A DNA stretch of 64,000 nt from JADLCB01 sp964398315 (GTDB lineage: Bacteria > Planctomycetota > Phycisphaerae > Tepidisphaerales > Tepidisphaeraceae), in the NCBI GenBank assembly GCA_964398315.1, contig CAYNMV010000013.1, positions 10,629 through 74,628 of the forward strand, given 5' to 3'. The notes beneath the pieces were generated by a model. It worked only from the letters and a program-made list of their open reading frames with translations, was not told where the DNA came from and made no database searches. The position numbers and the translations under genes were made by a program. Shown here in pieces: positions 41,108 through 49,138 of the stretch; the stretch's first letter is position 1, and each line of letters opens with the position of its first letter.

Positions 41108-42985
41108 TCACTCAAGAATCTTCACATCCTTCACATTCAGCTCCACGCTGGCGTTGCCGTTGTATTCATTGAGGGTGGGCTCAACCGCCAGATCAACGCG
41201 AGTGCCGGGTGAGAGCCGGTCAATCAGGGGGGCGAAGTTGAAGGCGATGCACTTGAGACGGCTGTTGCCCTGGCGCACCAGCAGTTGCAGGTGATCGCCG
41301 CTCTTGCCCACCCGGCGCGGAGGGGCGGCGATTTCCAGATCGCGGCAGGCCAGCAGCGGCTTGCGGTTGCCATTGCCAAAGGGTCCCAGGCGTTTCAGAT
41401 CGGCCACCAGCGGCGCGGTGATCTGCCGCAGCTCGGCCAGGCATTCGATATGAAGCTGCGGATTCAGCATCTCCAGTGAGATCACCTCGCCGGCATGGGC
41501 GCGGAAGGCGGCCCGGAAATCCTCGAATTTCCCGCTGGCCAGCCGGCATCCCGCCGCCATCTCGTGGCCGCCATACGCTTCGAGGTGATCACGGCACTGC
41601 TCAAACGCGCGTGACAGATGGAACCCGGGGATCGACCGCGCCGACCCCTGCCCGGTGCCGTTGTTGAGCGCCACCATCACCGTCGGCCGGCCGAAGCGCT
41701 CGACGATGCGCGAGGCCACGATGCCGATCACCCCCGGATGCCATCCCTCCCCGCCGAGCACAAAGCCACGACAGTCATCGCTGTCCATCCCGAGCTGTTG
41801 CACCTGCGCGATCGCCTGATCCAGGATCTCGCGCTCCAGGCTCTGGCGGGCGCGGTTCTGGGTTTCCAGGTAATCGGCGATCTCCTGGGACCTGGCGGCA
41901 TCGGCGTGAGTGAGCATCTCCACCGCAAGCTGGGCATGCCCCATCCGCCCGCAGGCATTGAGGCGCGGCGCCAGCAGGAAGCCAACGTGATAGCTGTCGA
42001 TTTTTTGCCCGGTCAGCCCGGCCGACGCGATCAGCGCGCGGATGCCGGTGAGCTTCGACTGCTTGAGCAAACCCAGTCCATAGTGGGCGAGGATGCGATT
42101 CTCTCCCACCAGCGGCACGACATCGGCAATCGTTCCCAGTGCCGCCAGCGCGGTGGCCTCGCACAGGTAATCGCGAAACTCCTGCCCCACGCGCCCGCCG
42201 GCCATCACCTGCCCCACGCCCCATGCCAGCTTGAATGCCACCCCCGCGCCGCACAGGACCGGATTGGGATAAGGCGCAGCCCCCTCGCGCGGCAGGCGCG
42301 GATGCACAATCGCGTAGCAGTCGGGGAGAAGCGGCGGAGCCTTCAGCGCCTGGTGCTCAAGATTCGAGGAAGGCGAAGGATCAGGGTTCAGGGGTTCATC
42401 GGGCAGCGATGGACAGTCGGCGCTGACCTGGCCACTTTCCTCTGAAGGTGCCTGTGCTGAACCTGCCGCCTCGCGCCATTCATGGTGGTCGGTGATGATC
42501 AGATCCACGCCGCGCTCACGGGCGATCCTGGCCTGCTCGATGGCGGTGATGCCGCAATCCACCGTGATGATGAGCTGGGCGCCGGCCTCGCAGATCTGCG
42601 CAACCGCTTCGCTATTCAGGCCGTAGCCCTCATCGATGCGATGCGGGATGTAGTAATCCACCTGTCCGCCGTGCAGGCGGATGGCATGCCAGAGAATGCT
42701 GGTGGCGGTGATGCCATCCACATCGTAATCGCCGTAGATGACGATTCTTTGCCGCTCACGGATCGCCTGCGCCACCCGCTCGGCAGCGCGGGCGAGACCA
42801 GCCAGCTCGCCCGGCTCGTGCAGCATGCGCAGCGAAGGATTGAGGAACGCCCGGCAGGCCTCCAGATCGCTCAGGCCGCGGTTGAGCAGGATTTGCGCCA
42901 GCACCGGACTGGTGCGCAGCCGCTCGGCCAGGTCCGCGGCGGCGGGGTGAGGGTCGGCGATGATCCAGCGCTTGGGTCGAGACAT
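41108..42985 (-). CDS. recJ: Single-stranded-DNA-specific exonuclease RecJ
   Basis: A 625-residue 5'-3' exonuclease acting in recombination and repair. The DHH core is intact: IVIYGDYDVDGITATSILWH (81-100), VDCGITAIEQA, LIITDHHEW (DHH at 166-168), then LAALGTIADVVPLVGENRIL and LAPRLNACGRMGHAQLAVEM; the DHHA1 part has GEGWHPGVIGIVASRIVERF and YGGHEMAAGCRL. Between the DHH motif and AIVHPR there is an unusual Ser/Pro/Glu-rich insertion of about 48 residues (171-218). The OB-fold C-terminus ends with VDLAVEPTLNEYNGNASVEL. The start at 42985 gives the usual RecJ N-terminus. Convergent with the GT-C-like gene. Confidence 0.95.
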   Translation of the reverse strand: MSRPKRWIIADPHPAAADLAERLRTSPVLAQILLNRGLSDLEACRAFLNPSLRMLHEPGELAGLARAAERVAQAIRERQRIVIYGDYDVDGITATSILWHAIRLHGGQVDYYIPHRIDEGYGLNSEAVAQICEAGAQLIITVDCGITAIEQARIARERGVDLIITDHHEWREAAGSAQAPSEESGQVSADCPSLPDEPLNPDPSPSSNLEHQALKAPPLLPDCYAIVHPRLPREGAAPYPNPVLCGAGVAFKLAWGVGQVMAGGRVGQEFRDYLCEATALAALGTIADVVPLVGENRILAHYGLGLLKQSKLTGIRALIASAGLTGQKIDSYHVGFLLAPRLNACGRMGHAQLAVEMLTHADAARSQEIADYLETQNRARQSLEREILDQAIAQVQQLGMDSDDCRGFVLGGEGWHPGVIGIVASRIVERFGRPTVMVALNNGTGQGSARSIPGFHLSRAFEQCRDHLEAYGGHEMAAGCRLASGKFEDFRAAFRAHAGEVISLEMLNPQLHIECLAELRQITAPLVADLKRLGPFGNGNRKPLLACRDLEIAAPPRRVGKSGDHLQLLVRQGNSRLKCIAFNFAPLIDRLSPGTRVDLAVEPTLNEYNGNASVELNVKDVKILE

Positions 42986-43161
42986 CCGGGCGAGTCAGGG
43001 GTCAACCCCGATTGTAAGGCCTTTGGTCGTACGATGCGAATCCCCCTTTGGCGCACGCCCATTGCCTTCTCTTGGCCCGACACATGCCGGCATGTCCAGA
43101 GACTGAGTGGGAAGCCGCCAGGCAAGGCATCCATCAGGCAGCGGTGGATGAAGCGCTGCGC

Positions 43162-44088
43162 TCAGCTCAGCAGGTAGACCTTGATGTAGAAGTAGACCAG
43201 CGACACCAGGCTGACGACGATGCTGGCCCAGAGCGTGATCTTGAGGATGCGGATGCGATTGGCGATTTCCTTGTCGCGCCATTCGGCCAGGCGGCGGTCG
43301 ATCTCATCAAGCTTGCGGTCGATGCGGGCCTCGATTTCATCGAGCTTCTGGTTGAGATAGGTGTCGGCCGACTTCTTGATCCGCCCGGCGATGCCGCCGA
43401 TCAGGCCCGCTTCCTCGATTTCTTCCTTGATGGTGCCGGGGCGCTGGGCCGGGGGCGGGGCCACCGTCGCCGGGCCATTGGCCTGCTGTGGCGGCAGGAA
43501 GCGATAATCGGCCTCGGCCTCGCTGTCGCCGATCATGTTGGAGACGATCGACCCGAGAAACGCCCGCCGCTTGCGGTTCATGCGCGAGAAAAAGCCTTCC
43601 TGCTTCTTCAGTTTGCGCACCAGGGTGGGCACATCATCGTTCTGGCGCACCGTCACCCCGCGCAGCAGTGCCAGGGCGATCAGCCCGCGATGACTCAGCC
43701 CCTCAAAGCGCATCGAATGGATGCGCGTGATCTCCACCGCCAGGTGCTCCTTGCTGACATTCACCGGCACTGGCCGCCGCCCCCACTTGACCACATCCAG
43801 CATCGCCTCGCGGTCCATCGAGGCGATGAGCTGCCGGCGCTCATGGATTGCGGCAACCAGGTGAGGACGGGTCTTGTAGCGGGCCGGCTCCAGGCCCAGT
43901 TCCTCGGCCAGGGTTTCCAGCTCATCCTTGGGCAGATCCTGAAGCTGGCGGGCGGGCATGGTGGTGGGTGTCACCGCGCGGGCCGATGCAGACCCGGCAG
44001 ACGAGGCCGATGCGCTGGAAGGCGCTGCGGGGGATGCCGCGCCGGGGGTCGAGGGCAGCATCTTGATGTCACTGTCGGCCGGACTCAT
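43162..44088 (-). CDS. Tail-anchored protein with Rho-N/SAP-like helical domain
   Basis: A 308-residue protein. Residues 1-45 are low-complexity Ser/Ala/Pro. Residues 46-90 (ARQLQDLPKDELETLAEELG, LEPARYKTRPHLVAAIHERR) look like a helix-extension-helix of the Rho-N/SAP class that binds nucleic acid. Residues 100-165 may hold a second similar unit (VRQNDDVPTLVRKLKKQEGF). Residues 235-280 form a charged coiled coil (LNQKLDEIEARIDRKLDEID), and residues 283-306 a membrane helix (KITLWASIVVSLVSLVYFYI) at the extreme C-terminus. It would hold a nucleic-acid-binding head at the inner face of the membrane. The start at 44088 avoids 39 unrelated residues. Function unknown. Confidence 0.62.
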   Translation of the reverse strand: MSPADSDIKMLPSTPGAASPAAPSSASASSAGSASARAVTPTTMPARQLQDLPKDELETLAEELGLEPARYKTRPHLVAAIHERRQLIASMDREAMLDVVKWGRRPVPVNVSKEHLAVEITRIHSMRFEGLSHRGLIALALLRGVTVRQNDDVPTLVRKLKKQEGFFSRMNRKRRAFLGSIVSNMIGDSEAEADYRFLPPQQANGPATVAPPPAQRPGTIKEEIEEAGLIGGIAGRIKKSADTYLNQKLDEIEARIDRKLDEIDRRLAEWRDKEIANRIRILKITLWASIVVSLVSLVYFYIKVYLLS

Positions 44089-44316
44089 AGGGGATCGGAT
44101 CTCAGGATTCACAGCGCAGGCTGGGGTGGCGGCACGGTCCGCCGCCCATCTCATCACGCCTGGCGCTGAACCACCATGATGCCATACGCGAACAACAAGG
44201 CCCACTCCGATTGATGAAAGGACGGGTTATCCCGCATTCAGCTTTCATCCTCTTGCAGTTTCATGGTCTTTGCGGGTTCATGTTCTCTGCCGCTTCCTGT
44301 GCATGCAACACCGCAT

Positions 44317-44607
44317 CTATCCGTGCAACACCGCGTTAATGCCCACCAGGATCGCGTGGGCCCGCCAGAGCAGCACAAACGCGATGCAGAGCAGGATACA
44401 GACCAGCGCATCGCCCCAGAAACTGGTGAACCGCAGGCGCAGGCCATGGATGATCACATAGCGGCGCAACAGGGCGATGTAGCGATCCTCACCGGCCAGC
44501 CAGACATACCAGCTCCACAGTGACTGCACCGTGATGACGGTGGCATAGACCATCACCACTGTGCCGAGCGTCCAGCGGAAGAAGTTGAACAGGTCGATGT
44601 CGGTCAT
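44317..44607 (-). CDS. Small two-helix membrane protein
   Basis: A 96-residue protein with two hydrophobic helices, WTLGTVVMVYATVITVQSLW and DALVCILLCIAFVLLWRAHA, linked by a basic loop (RYIALLRRYVIIHGLRLRFT). No catalytic motif is seen. The start is the ATG at 44607; a TTG two codons earlier is possible. It is separated from neighbours by more than 200 bp on each side on the same strand. Conservation-like hydrophobic patterning and typical codon use support a real gene. Function unknown. Confidence 0.6.
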   Translation of the reverse strand: MTDIDLFNFFRWTLGTVVMVYATVITVQSLWSWYVWLAGEDRYIALLRRYVIIHGLRLRFTSFWGDALVCILLCIAFVLLWRAHAILVGINAVLHG

Positions 44608-44890
44608 GGCCAACGCGCCCGCCGGCCCGAATGAGCCAGCCGCCTGGCGCAGGGCTCATTGTACTGTATGCCGCCCCCGCCCGGCAGGTGGGATCGGGGC
44701 CGGCAGGAGCAGATCAGGCACACCCGCCAGGGCAAGCCCCGGGAGAGGATCAACCCCGGGGACATAACAGGCGGAACAAAAGGCGATTGAGACTGCGCAG
44801 CAGGGCACGGCCCCCGCGCAGGCGGCCCGAGGAAAGACAAAGACGCGGCGGCAGGGTCATGCCACGCAGAATCCTGCTACGCAGATCGCG

Positions 44891-45100
44891 TCAGGCCGTC
44901 ACATCGAGCTGGCCGCCGAGGCCGGTTGCCCGGGCCACCAGGGCATCACCAGCGCGGGCCACGCCTGTGGAGGCGGCCTGGATCAGCTGGATGGCGGCCG
45001 CGCCATTGGCGCGCTCGACATCCAGGATCTTCTTGGCCACGCGGATCTGGACTTGCCCCATCACCTCTGCGGCCTTCATGTTGGAAAGGGCTTGTACCAT
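44891..45100 (-). CDS. YjfB-like putative motility protein
   Basis: A 69-residue protein resembling the YjfB family (putative motility protein). It is helical throughout (VQALSNMKAAEVMGQVQIRV, AKKILDVERANGAAAIQLIQ) and ends with ATGLGGQLDVTA, the LGxxxD ending characteristic of the family. Family members occur in flagellated bacteria and often lie near flagellar genes; the exact role is unknown. A second start at residue 8 is possible. A GGCCGATAG box lies 14 bases upstream, similar to the sigma-28 -10 element, consistent with late flagellar expression. Confidence 0.7.
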   Translation of the reverse strand: MVQALSNMKAAEVMGQVQIRVAKKILDVERANGAAAIQLIQAASTGVARAGDALVARATGLGGQLDVTA

Positions 45101-45342
45101 CGCTATGGCTGTCTATCGGCCATCCGCCCGCCGGGAAACAGCCCAGGGCGGTTATTGGACGCAGCACCCCCGCGCCACGGAGCGGCTGACACATCGTCTC
45201 CCCTGCTCCATCTGTAATATTCCCCTCCGCCGGCACGCGAGGATGGTGTCTCGGTAACGACTCCAACTCCTGTTCCTTGCAAGTCTTATCTAAATCATGC
45301 TGCCGGGCGACCTGATCCCTCCTGCTGAAAAATCCTTACTAC

Positions 45343-45359
45343 CGAACAAAATCCGTTTG
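45343..45359. promoter_or_regulatory. Candidate LexA-type dyad overlapping the -35 element
   Basis: CGAAC-AAAATCC-GTTTG is an imperfect inverted repeat whose halves resemble the CGAAC/GTTCG arms of Gram-positive SOS boxes, but with a spacer of 7 and not 4. It overlaps the -35 element of the lexA promoter, the right place for autorepression. Function is inferred from position. Confidence 0.3.
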
Positions 45360-45385
45360 ACTCCCCCAAATTGTTAGGGTAATAT
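45357..45385 (+). promoter_or_regulatory. Near-consensus sigma-70 promoter upstream of lexA
   Basis: TTGACT (45357-45362) and TAATAT (45380-45385) are separated by exactly 17 bases, in an otherwise AT-enriched stretch. Transcription would start near 45392. It serves lexA and the overlapping upstream ORF. Confidence 0.75.
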
Positions 45386-45433
45386 ACAACCGCACAGTCT
45401 CCGAACCGATGGATGGATCCAACAGGTGGAGCC

Positions 45434-45985
45434 GTGGAGCGAGCCAACGTGCAGGATGAATCACGTGCGTCCACAGCGCCGGGCCGGGCATTGGATGAGC
45501 TTGAGCAGGCACTGGAAGCGGTGACGGCTTGCAGCCCGGCATCGACGGGCGATTTCACCGCGGCGCAGGTGCTCAGCCCGGCGGAGGTGAAAGCGCTGCT
45601 GCAGGATCTGCCGGCGGATCTGGATGAGGCGATTGGCGCCCCGGACCGTTCGCCGCCTGCACAGGAGTCACCTGCACAAGAGTCGTTGGCACAGGATCAG
45701 CCATCGCTGGAGACGCCGCCGCCTTGCCCGGCCGGTCAAGGGCGGACAACTCAGCAAGTTTCAACCGAGGACGCATATGAATCTCACGCCCCGCCAACTG
45801 GATGTGCTGGTGGCGATTCGCAACTACCGCCATCTGCATGGCTATTCGCCCACCATGCAGGAACTGGCCGACCAGCTCGGCACCAGCAAGGTCACTATCT
45901 TCGAGCACGTCGGCGCGCTGGAAAAAAAACGCGTGCTGCGGCGCGACAAGCACAAGGCGCGCTCTTTGGAGATCATCGCGGATGA
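45434..45985 (+). CDS. Hypothetical ORF that overlaps lexA out of frame
   Basis: This frame begins with GTG at 45434 (GGTGGAG upstream) and lies about 40 bases downstream of the strong promoter. It encodes VERANVQDESRASTAPGRAL, then two helical segments LDELEQALEAVTACSPASTG and AEVKALLQDLPADLDEAIGA, then a repeated linker PPAQESPAQESLAQDQPS. Codon use to about 45740 is as GC3-rich as real genes here. The frame then continues for 209 bases inside lexA, where it is certainly the wrong frame. It may be a short leader protein, or the N-terminal extension of LexA separated by a frameshift. Unassigned family. Confidence 0.35.
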   Translation: MERANVQDESRASTAPGRALDELEQALEAVTACSPASTGDFTAAQVLSPAEVKALLQDLPADLDEAIGAPDRSPPAQESPAQESLAQDQPSLETPPPCPAGQGRTTQQVSTEDAYESHAPPTGCAGGDSQLPPSAWLFAHHAGTGRPARHQQGHYLRARRRAGKKTRAAARQAQGALFGDHRG

Positions 45986-46394
45986 GCGCCTGCCGGATGA
46001 GGACCGTTCCACCAAGCTTCCCCTGCTGGGCAACATCGCCGCCGGCTCCCCCATCGAGGCGGTGGAAAACCGCGAGGAAATCGACCTTGAGCAGATGTTC
46101 GCCAGCCGCCAGGGCGTTTATGTGCTGCGCGTGCGCGGTGAGAGCATGATCGACGATCACCTGTGCGACGGGGACTACGTCGTCATCGAGCGCCGTGACA
46201 CGGCCCGCAACGGCGAGCAGGTTGTTGCACTGCTCGATACCGGCGAAGCAACCCTCAAGCGTTTCTACAAGGAAAGCGGCGGCAAGATTCGCCTTCAGCC
46301 CGCCAACCGTTCCATGGAGCCGCGCATCGTCGAAGCCGATCGCTGCCGCATCCAGGGTGTCGTCATCGGCGTGCTGCGCTCTTACAACAACTGA
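45777..46394 (+). CDS. lexA: SOS response repressor LexA
   Basis: A 205-residue repressor-protease, normal length. The N-terminal winged helix starts MNLTPRQLDVLVAIRNYRHL and contains SPTMQELADQLGTSKVTIFE (recognition helix) and HVGALEKKRVLRR. The self-cleavage site is Ala89-Gly90 in LLGNIAAGSPIEAVEN; the catalytic dyad is Ser123 (RGESMIDDHLCDGDYV) and Lys161 (TGEATLKRFYKE). Activated RecA triggers cleavage and derepresses DNA-repair genes. The ATG at 45777 has GAGG eight bases upstream. A strong promoter lies 390 bp upstream, leaving room for a leader ORF. A hairpin follows the gene. Confidence 0.96.
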   Translation: MNLTPRQLDVLVAIRNYRHLHGYSPTMQELADQLGTSKVTIFEHVGALEKKRVLRRDKHKARSLEIIADERLPDEDRSTKLPLLGNIAAGSPIEAVENREEIDLEQMFASRQGVYVLRVRGESMIDDHLCDGDYVVIERRDTARNGEQVVALLDTGEATLKRFYKESGGKIRLQPANRSMEPRIVEADRCRIQGVVIGVLRSYNN

Positions 46395-46866
46395 TCCTGC
46401 CGCCTGGAGCAGCTTCGCCCTGTGCCTTCAATCGACCCGCGTTAATTGAAGGCACCGGATACGGCACAGGCGGCGGCCCAATGGTGATTGCGGAACGCCA
46501 AATCGGGTTGAGCACAAGCCCGGTGATCGGACATTTGCAGGCTGTGGCCTTGCTGGCCGCGGGTTCGATTGCCGACTGAAGGCATAGCAGGGAAGCACAT
46601 CACACATCGGTGATGGGTCGTCCGCCATCTGCCGGCGGGCCATCACGTTTGGTTCAGTGAGGTTGAGGTAAACAAGGCAGGCAGCATGACAGGCGCCGCA
46701 GCACAGTGCGCTCGGCATGGCATGTTGCGCTGGGACTGTTTCAGCCGGCCCGTTTCAGACCGGTCTGCGGCCGGTTTCACTTTTCCGCTGCCCGGCAATC
46801 ATGGCCGCAGCGCGAAGCATCCCGTTTCTCCCCTCGTTGCTGTATGGCCCTGGGGAAGGAGGTACC
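46395..46866. other. Intergenic region between lexA and the PUR-domain gene
   Basis: These 472 bases contain the lexA hairpin at the left and, near 46744-46790, a GC-rich dyad around GACCGGTC followed by TTTCACTTTT. In-frame extensions of the next gene into this region have no conserved content. No gene is supported. Confidence 0.5.
46422..46455 (+). terminator. Hairpin downstream of lexA
   Basis: A perfect 11-bp inverted repeat, GTGCCTTCAAT (46422-46432) with ATTGAAGGCAC (46445-46455), has a 12-base loop and begins 28 bases after the lexA stop. No T-run follows, so it may stabilise the mRNA end and need not terminate alone. Confidence 0.5.
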
Positions 46867-47424
46867 ATGGCTGCGGTTGTCCGCCGTGTCGGTCCTGCTT
46901 CCAGGCAGTCCCCCAGCAGCGCGTCTCGCGCAACTGATTCCGTTGTCCGTGCCGGGCCAGCCGGCCCGCGTGGCGCCGTGCCTGCAACCCAGGCGCCTGT
47001 GGATAGGATAGCAGGCGCTAACGCAGCGGTATCCCGCTCATCCCCTGTTGTGACAGCTCGACCTCGAAGCGCACCGGCCACCTCCCACCGCACCGGCGGA
47101 TGGCGCAGCGATGCGGGGCGGGGATCGAGCCGGGGCGCAGCGCGTAAGCCCGCCGGCGTGAAGCCCGAGCCTGCCATCCTCTTCCAGGGTTATTTCAAGA
47201 GCCTTGGCCCGCGCACCTATGCGGCCCAGGTCAAGCGGGCCGCCAACGGCAACCACTTCCTGGTTTTGACCGAAGGCAAGCGTGATCCCGACACCAACGA
47301 GGTGAAGAAACTCAGTCTTTTTATCTTTTCCGAGGATTTTCCGGCCTTCTTCCGGCTGATGAAACAGGCCGCCGAGTTCATCAAGGCGCATCCCACCCCC
47401 AAGACGGTGAAGCGCAGGCGCTGA
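46867..47424 (+). CDS. PUR-domain (DUF3276-like) nucleic-acid-binding protein
   Basis: A 185-residue protein. Residues 1-100 are Ala/Arg/Ser/Pro-rich and probably disordered. Residues 104-173 match the bacterial PUR-alpha fold: ILFQGYFKSLGPRTYAAQVK, then GNHFLVLTEGKRD and KKLSLFIFSEDFPAFFRLMK. The pattern aromatic-strand, ExK turn, and YEDF-like helix start is typical of DUF3276 proteins, which bind single-stranded nucleic acid. Only one PUR repeat is present, so the protein would need to dimerise. The start at 46867 has a perfect GGAGGT ribosome binding site five bases upstream. Stands alone, convergent with the histidine kinase. Confidence 0.75.
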   Translation: MAAVVRRVGPASRQSPSSASRATDSVVRAGPAGPRGAVPATQAPVDRIAGANAAVSRSSPVVTARPRSAPATSHRTGGWRSDAGRGSSRGAARKPAGVKPEPAILFQGYFKSLGPRTYAAQVKRAANGNHFLVLTEGKRDPDTNEVKKLSLFIFSEDFPAFFRLMKQAAEFIKAHPTPKTVKRRR

Positions 47425-47532
47425 GCCTCTTACGCACAGCAGAAGAAGGCTTCGTGAACCGCGATCCGATTCCCCGCTTGCGCGAACCGAGTGCGCGGCA
47501 GTGCTTTGCGTAGCCCGGATGAGAGTGATGGA

Positions 47533-48342
47533 TTACCTGGTATCCCTGGCCAGCGGCAGGTAGAGGCTGAACGTGCTGCCCCGCCCTGCCTCCGACTGTA
47601 CCTCCACCCGCCCGCGGTGGTGCTCCATGATCTCGCGCACGATCGCCAACCCCAGCCCGGTGCCTTTGGCTTCACCCTTCTGGGCCGTTCCCTTCGTGGT
47701 GAAGAAGGGTTCAAAAATGCGCGGCAGGAGCTTCTCGGGAATGCCCGGGCCGGTGTCGATCACCTGGATGCGCGCCTCGGTGGCATCCTCGGTTCGCCCG
47801 GCCTTGATCGTGATCGATCCGCCGCGCCCCAGCATGGCCTGGCGGGCGTTGATGAGCAGGTTAAGCAGCACCTGCTCAAGCTGCACCATGTCCCCCTCAA
47901 TCATCAGATCCGGCTCAACATGCACCCGCAGCGCGATGCCGTCCTTGCGCGGGTCGCGCGCCAGCACAGTGAGTGTTTCATCCACCAGCTCCTGCACGCT
48001 GATCACCGACAGGCTTGACTGCCCACGCGCCAGCCCCAGCATTGACTGACAGATCCGCCCTGCCTTGGTCGATCCCTGGAACGCCTTGCTCAGGGCCTTG
48101 CGGATCAGTTCCAGGTCCGGCTCCTCGCTCTCAGCGCTTTGCAGGGCATACTGCGAATAGCTCACCACCGGCGTCAGCAGGTTATTGAACTCATGCGCAA
48201 TGACCGCCGCGATGGTGCCGATCGTCGCCAGACGCTGTGATTCGGTCAATTGCTGCTTGACCGCCTCTAGCTGATCGCGCGCTGCCTCCAGTTGCTGAAG
48301 CAGATTCAGTTCCATCGGCTGGCTGGGGGTCATTTCGGTCAC
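47533..48342 (-). CDS. Cytoplasmic orphan sensor histidine kinase
   Basis: A 269-residue kinase with no sensor or membrane domain. A short coiled coil (LLQQLEAARDQLEAVKQQLT) leads to the HisKA box IGTIAAVIAHEFNNLLTPVV with phosphorylatable His50. The catalytic ATPase domain has the N box LEQVLLNLLINARQAM, G1 VIDTGPGIPE, F box IFEPFFTTK and G2 GTGLGLAIVREIMEHHRGRV. This form resembles the NtrB/FlrB/FlgS kinases that partner sigma-54 activators. No response regulator is adjacent; the NtrC-type regulator at 60435 is the only one in the window, and the pairing is inferred. Two CCGATA boxes lie upstream. Confidence 0.9.
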   Translation of the reverse strand: MTEMTPSQPMELNLLQQLEAARDQLEAVKQQLTESQRLATIGTIAAVIAHEFNNLLTPVVSYSQYALQSAESEEPDLELIRKALSKAFQGSTKAGRICQSMLGLARGQSSLSVISVQELVDETLTVLARDPRKDGIALRVHVEPDLMIEGDMVQLEQVLLNLLINARQAMLGRGGSITIKAGRTEDATEARIQVIDTGPGIPEKLLPRIFEPFFTTKGTAQKGEAKGTGLGLAIVREIMEHHRGRVEVQSEAGRGSTFSLYLPLARDTR

Positions 48343-48670
48343 TTCGTCCTGTATCGGCCACCGCCCCCCTTTGCATGAAGTGCAACTCTCCTATCGGACG
48401 GTGCCGCCTTCGACGCGGCCCACACCCCGCGGCCCCGGCACAAGAATCCAACAGCGCAGGCATGCCACTATGTCACCGCTCGCGTCATCACAGAGGGCAC
48501 ATGCACATCAAGCCCGCTCCTGTAACCGGCCCCCGGGCAGCATCCTGCGGCAGTTTACCGGACATGCCATTCTGCCGCATTCCGTTTGCCGCCCCGCCCG
48601 GCACATCGTAAGTCACCCGCGAACGAATGCCCCGTCGGCGTTTGTGTCGCTGGAAAGGCAAGGAGAGACA
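48343..48670. other. Divergent region between histidine kinase and MshEN gene
   Basis: It contains GGCCGATAC (minus, 48352-48360) and GTCCGATAG (minus, 48392-48400), and between them the dyad TTGCATGAAGTGCAA at 48371-48385. These lie 10-60 bases upstream of the kinase start, so they are candidate promoter and operator elements. No gene is supported. Confidence 0.4.
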
Positions 48671-49123
48671 ATGCGTCGCAGTCTACGATTCGGAGAGCTT
48701 CTCGCGCGGATGGTCCCCCTGAGCGAGCATGATGTCGAAGAGATCCTGCACGAGCAGAAAAGCTGTGGCAAACGATTCGGCGAGATCGCCATGGCCTGGG
48801 GCCTGTGCGAGCCGGAGCACGTGTGGCGCGCCTGGTGCCAGCAGACTGGCGATCGCCTGGAGCGCGTCCACCTCGACCGCATCGGCATTGACGCCCAGGC
48901 AACCGGCCTGCTCACGCGCCAGCAGGCCATCACCCATCGCGCCATCCCCGTACGACATTTTAGCTCGCTCATCGTGCTGGCCATCGCCGACCCGGCCGAG
49001 CAGGCGTATCTCGTCGACGCCCTGACTCCTCTGGGCAAGCAGGTCAAATTCGTCCTCGCCGAGCCGATGGAAATCGACTGGGCTATCGAAACCTACTACG
49101 CCCCGCTCGCCGCATCGGCGTGA
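48671..49123 (+). CDS. Stand-alone MshEN (GspE N-terminal) domain protein, probable c-di-GMP receptor
   Basis: A 150-residue protein made only of the N-terminal domain of type II secretion/type IV pilus ATPases. Two tandem 24-residue motifs are visible, starting RFGELLARMVPLSEHDVEEI (6-29) and RFGEIAMAWGLCEPEHVWRA (35-58), separated by exactly five residues, which is the published geometry of the c-di-GMP-binding MshEN domain. The first motif has Val where Gly is usual; the second is complete. The remaining part (VHLDRIGIDAQATGLLTRQQ, LIVLAIADPAEQAYLVDALT) is the conserved GspE-N fold. No ATPase domain follows. The ATG at 48671 has AAGGAGAG upstream. An ATPase lacking this domain is encoded at 54029. 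Confidence 0.85.
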   Translation: MRRSLRFGELLARMVPLSEHDVEEILHEQKSCGKRFGEIAMAWGLCEPEHVWRAWCQQTGDRLERVHLDRIGIDAQATGLLTRQQAITHRAIPVRHFSSLIVLAIADPAEQAYLVDALTPLGKQVKFVLAEPMEIDWAIETYYAPLAASA

Positions 49124-49138
49124 AGGTGCATGCGCGGT

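Larger units (their letters stand above)
45101..45433. other. Divergent region between the motility gene and lexA
   Basis: The left part carries GGCCGATAG (minus strand, 45113-45121) upstream of the motility gene. The right part from 45290 is lower in GC and contains the strong promoter and the dyad listed separately. No gene is supported. Confidence 0.5.
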
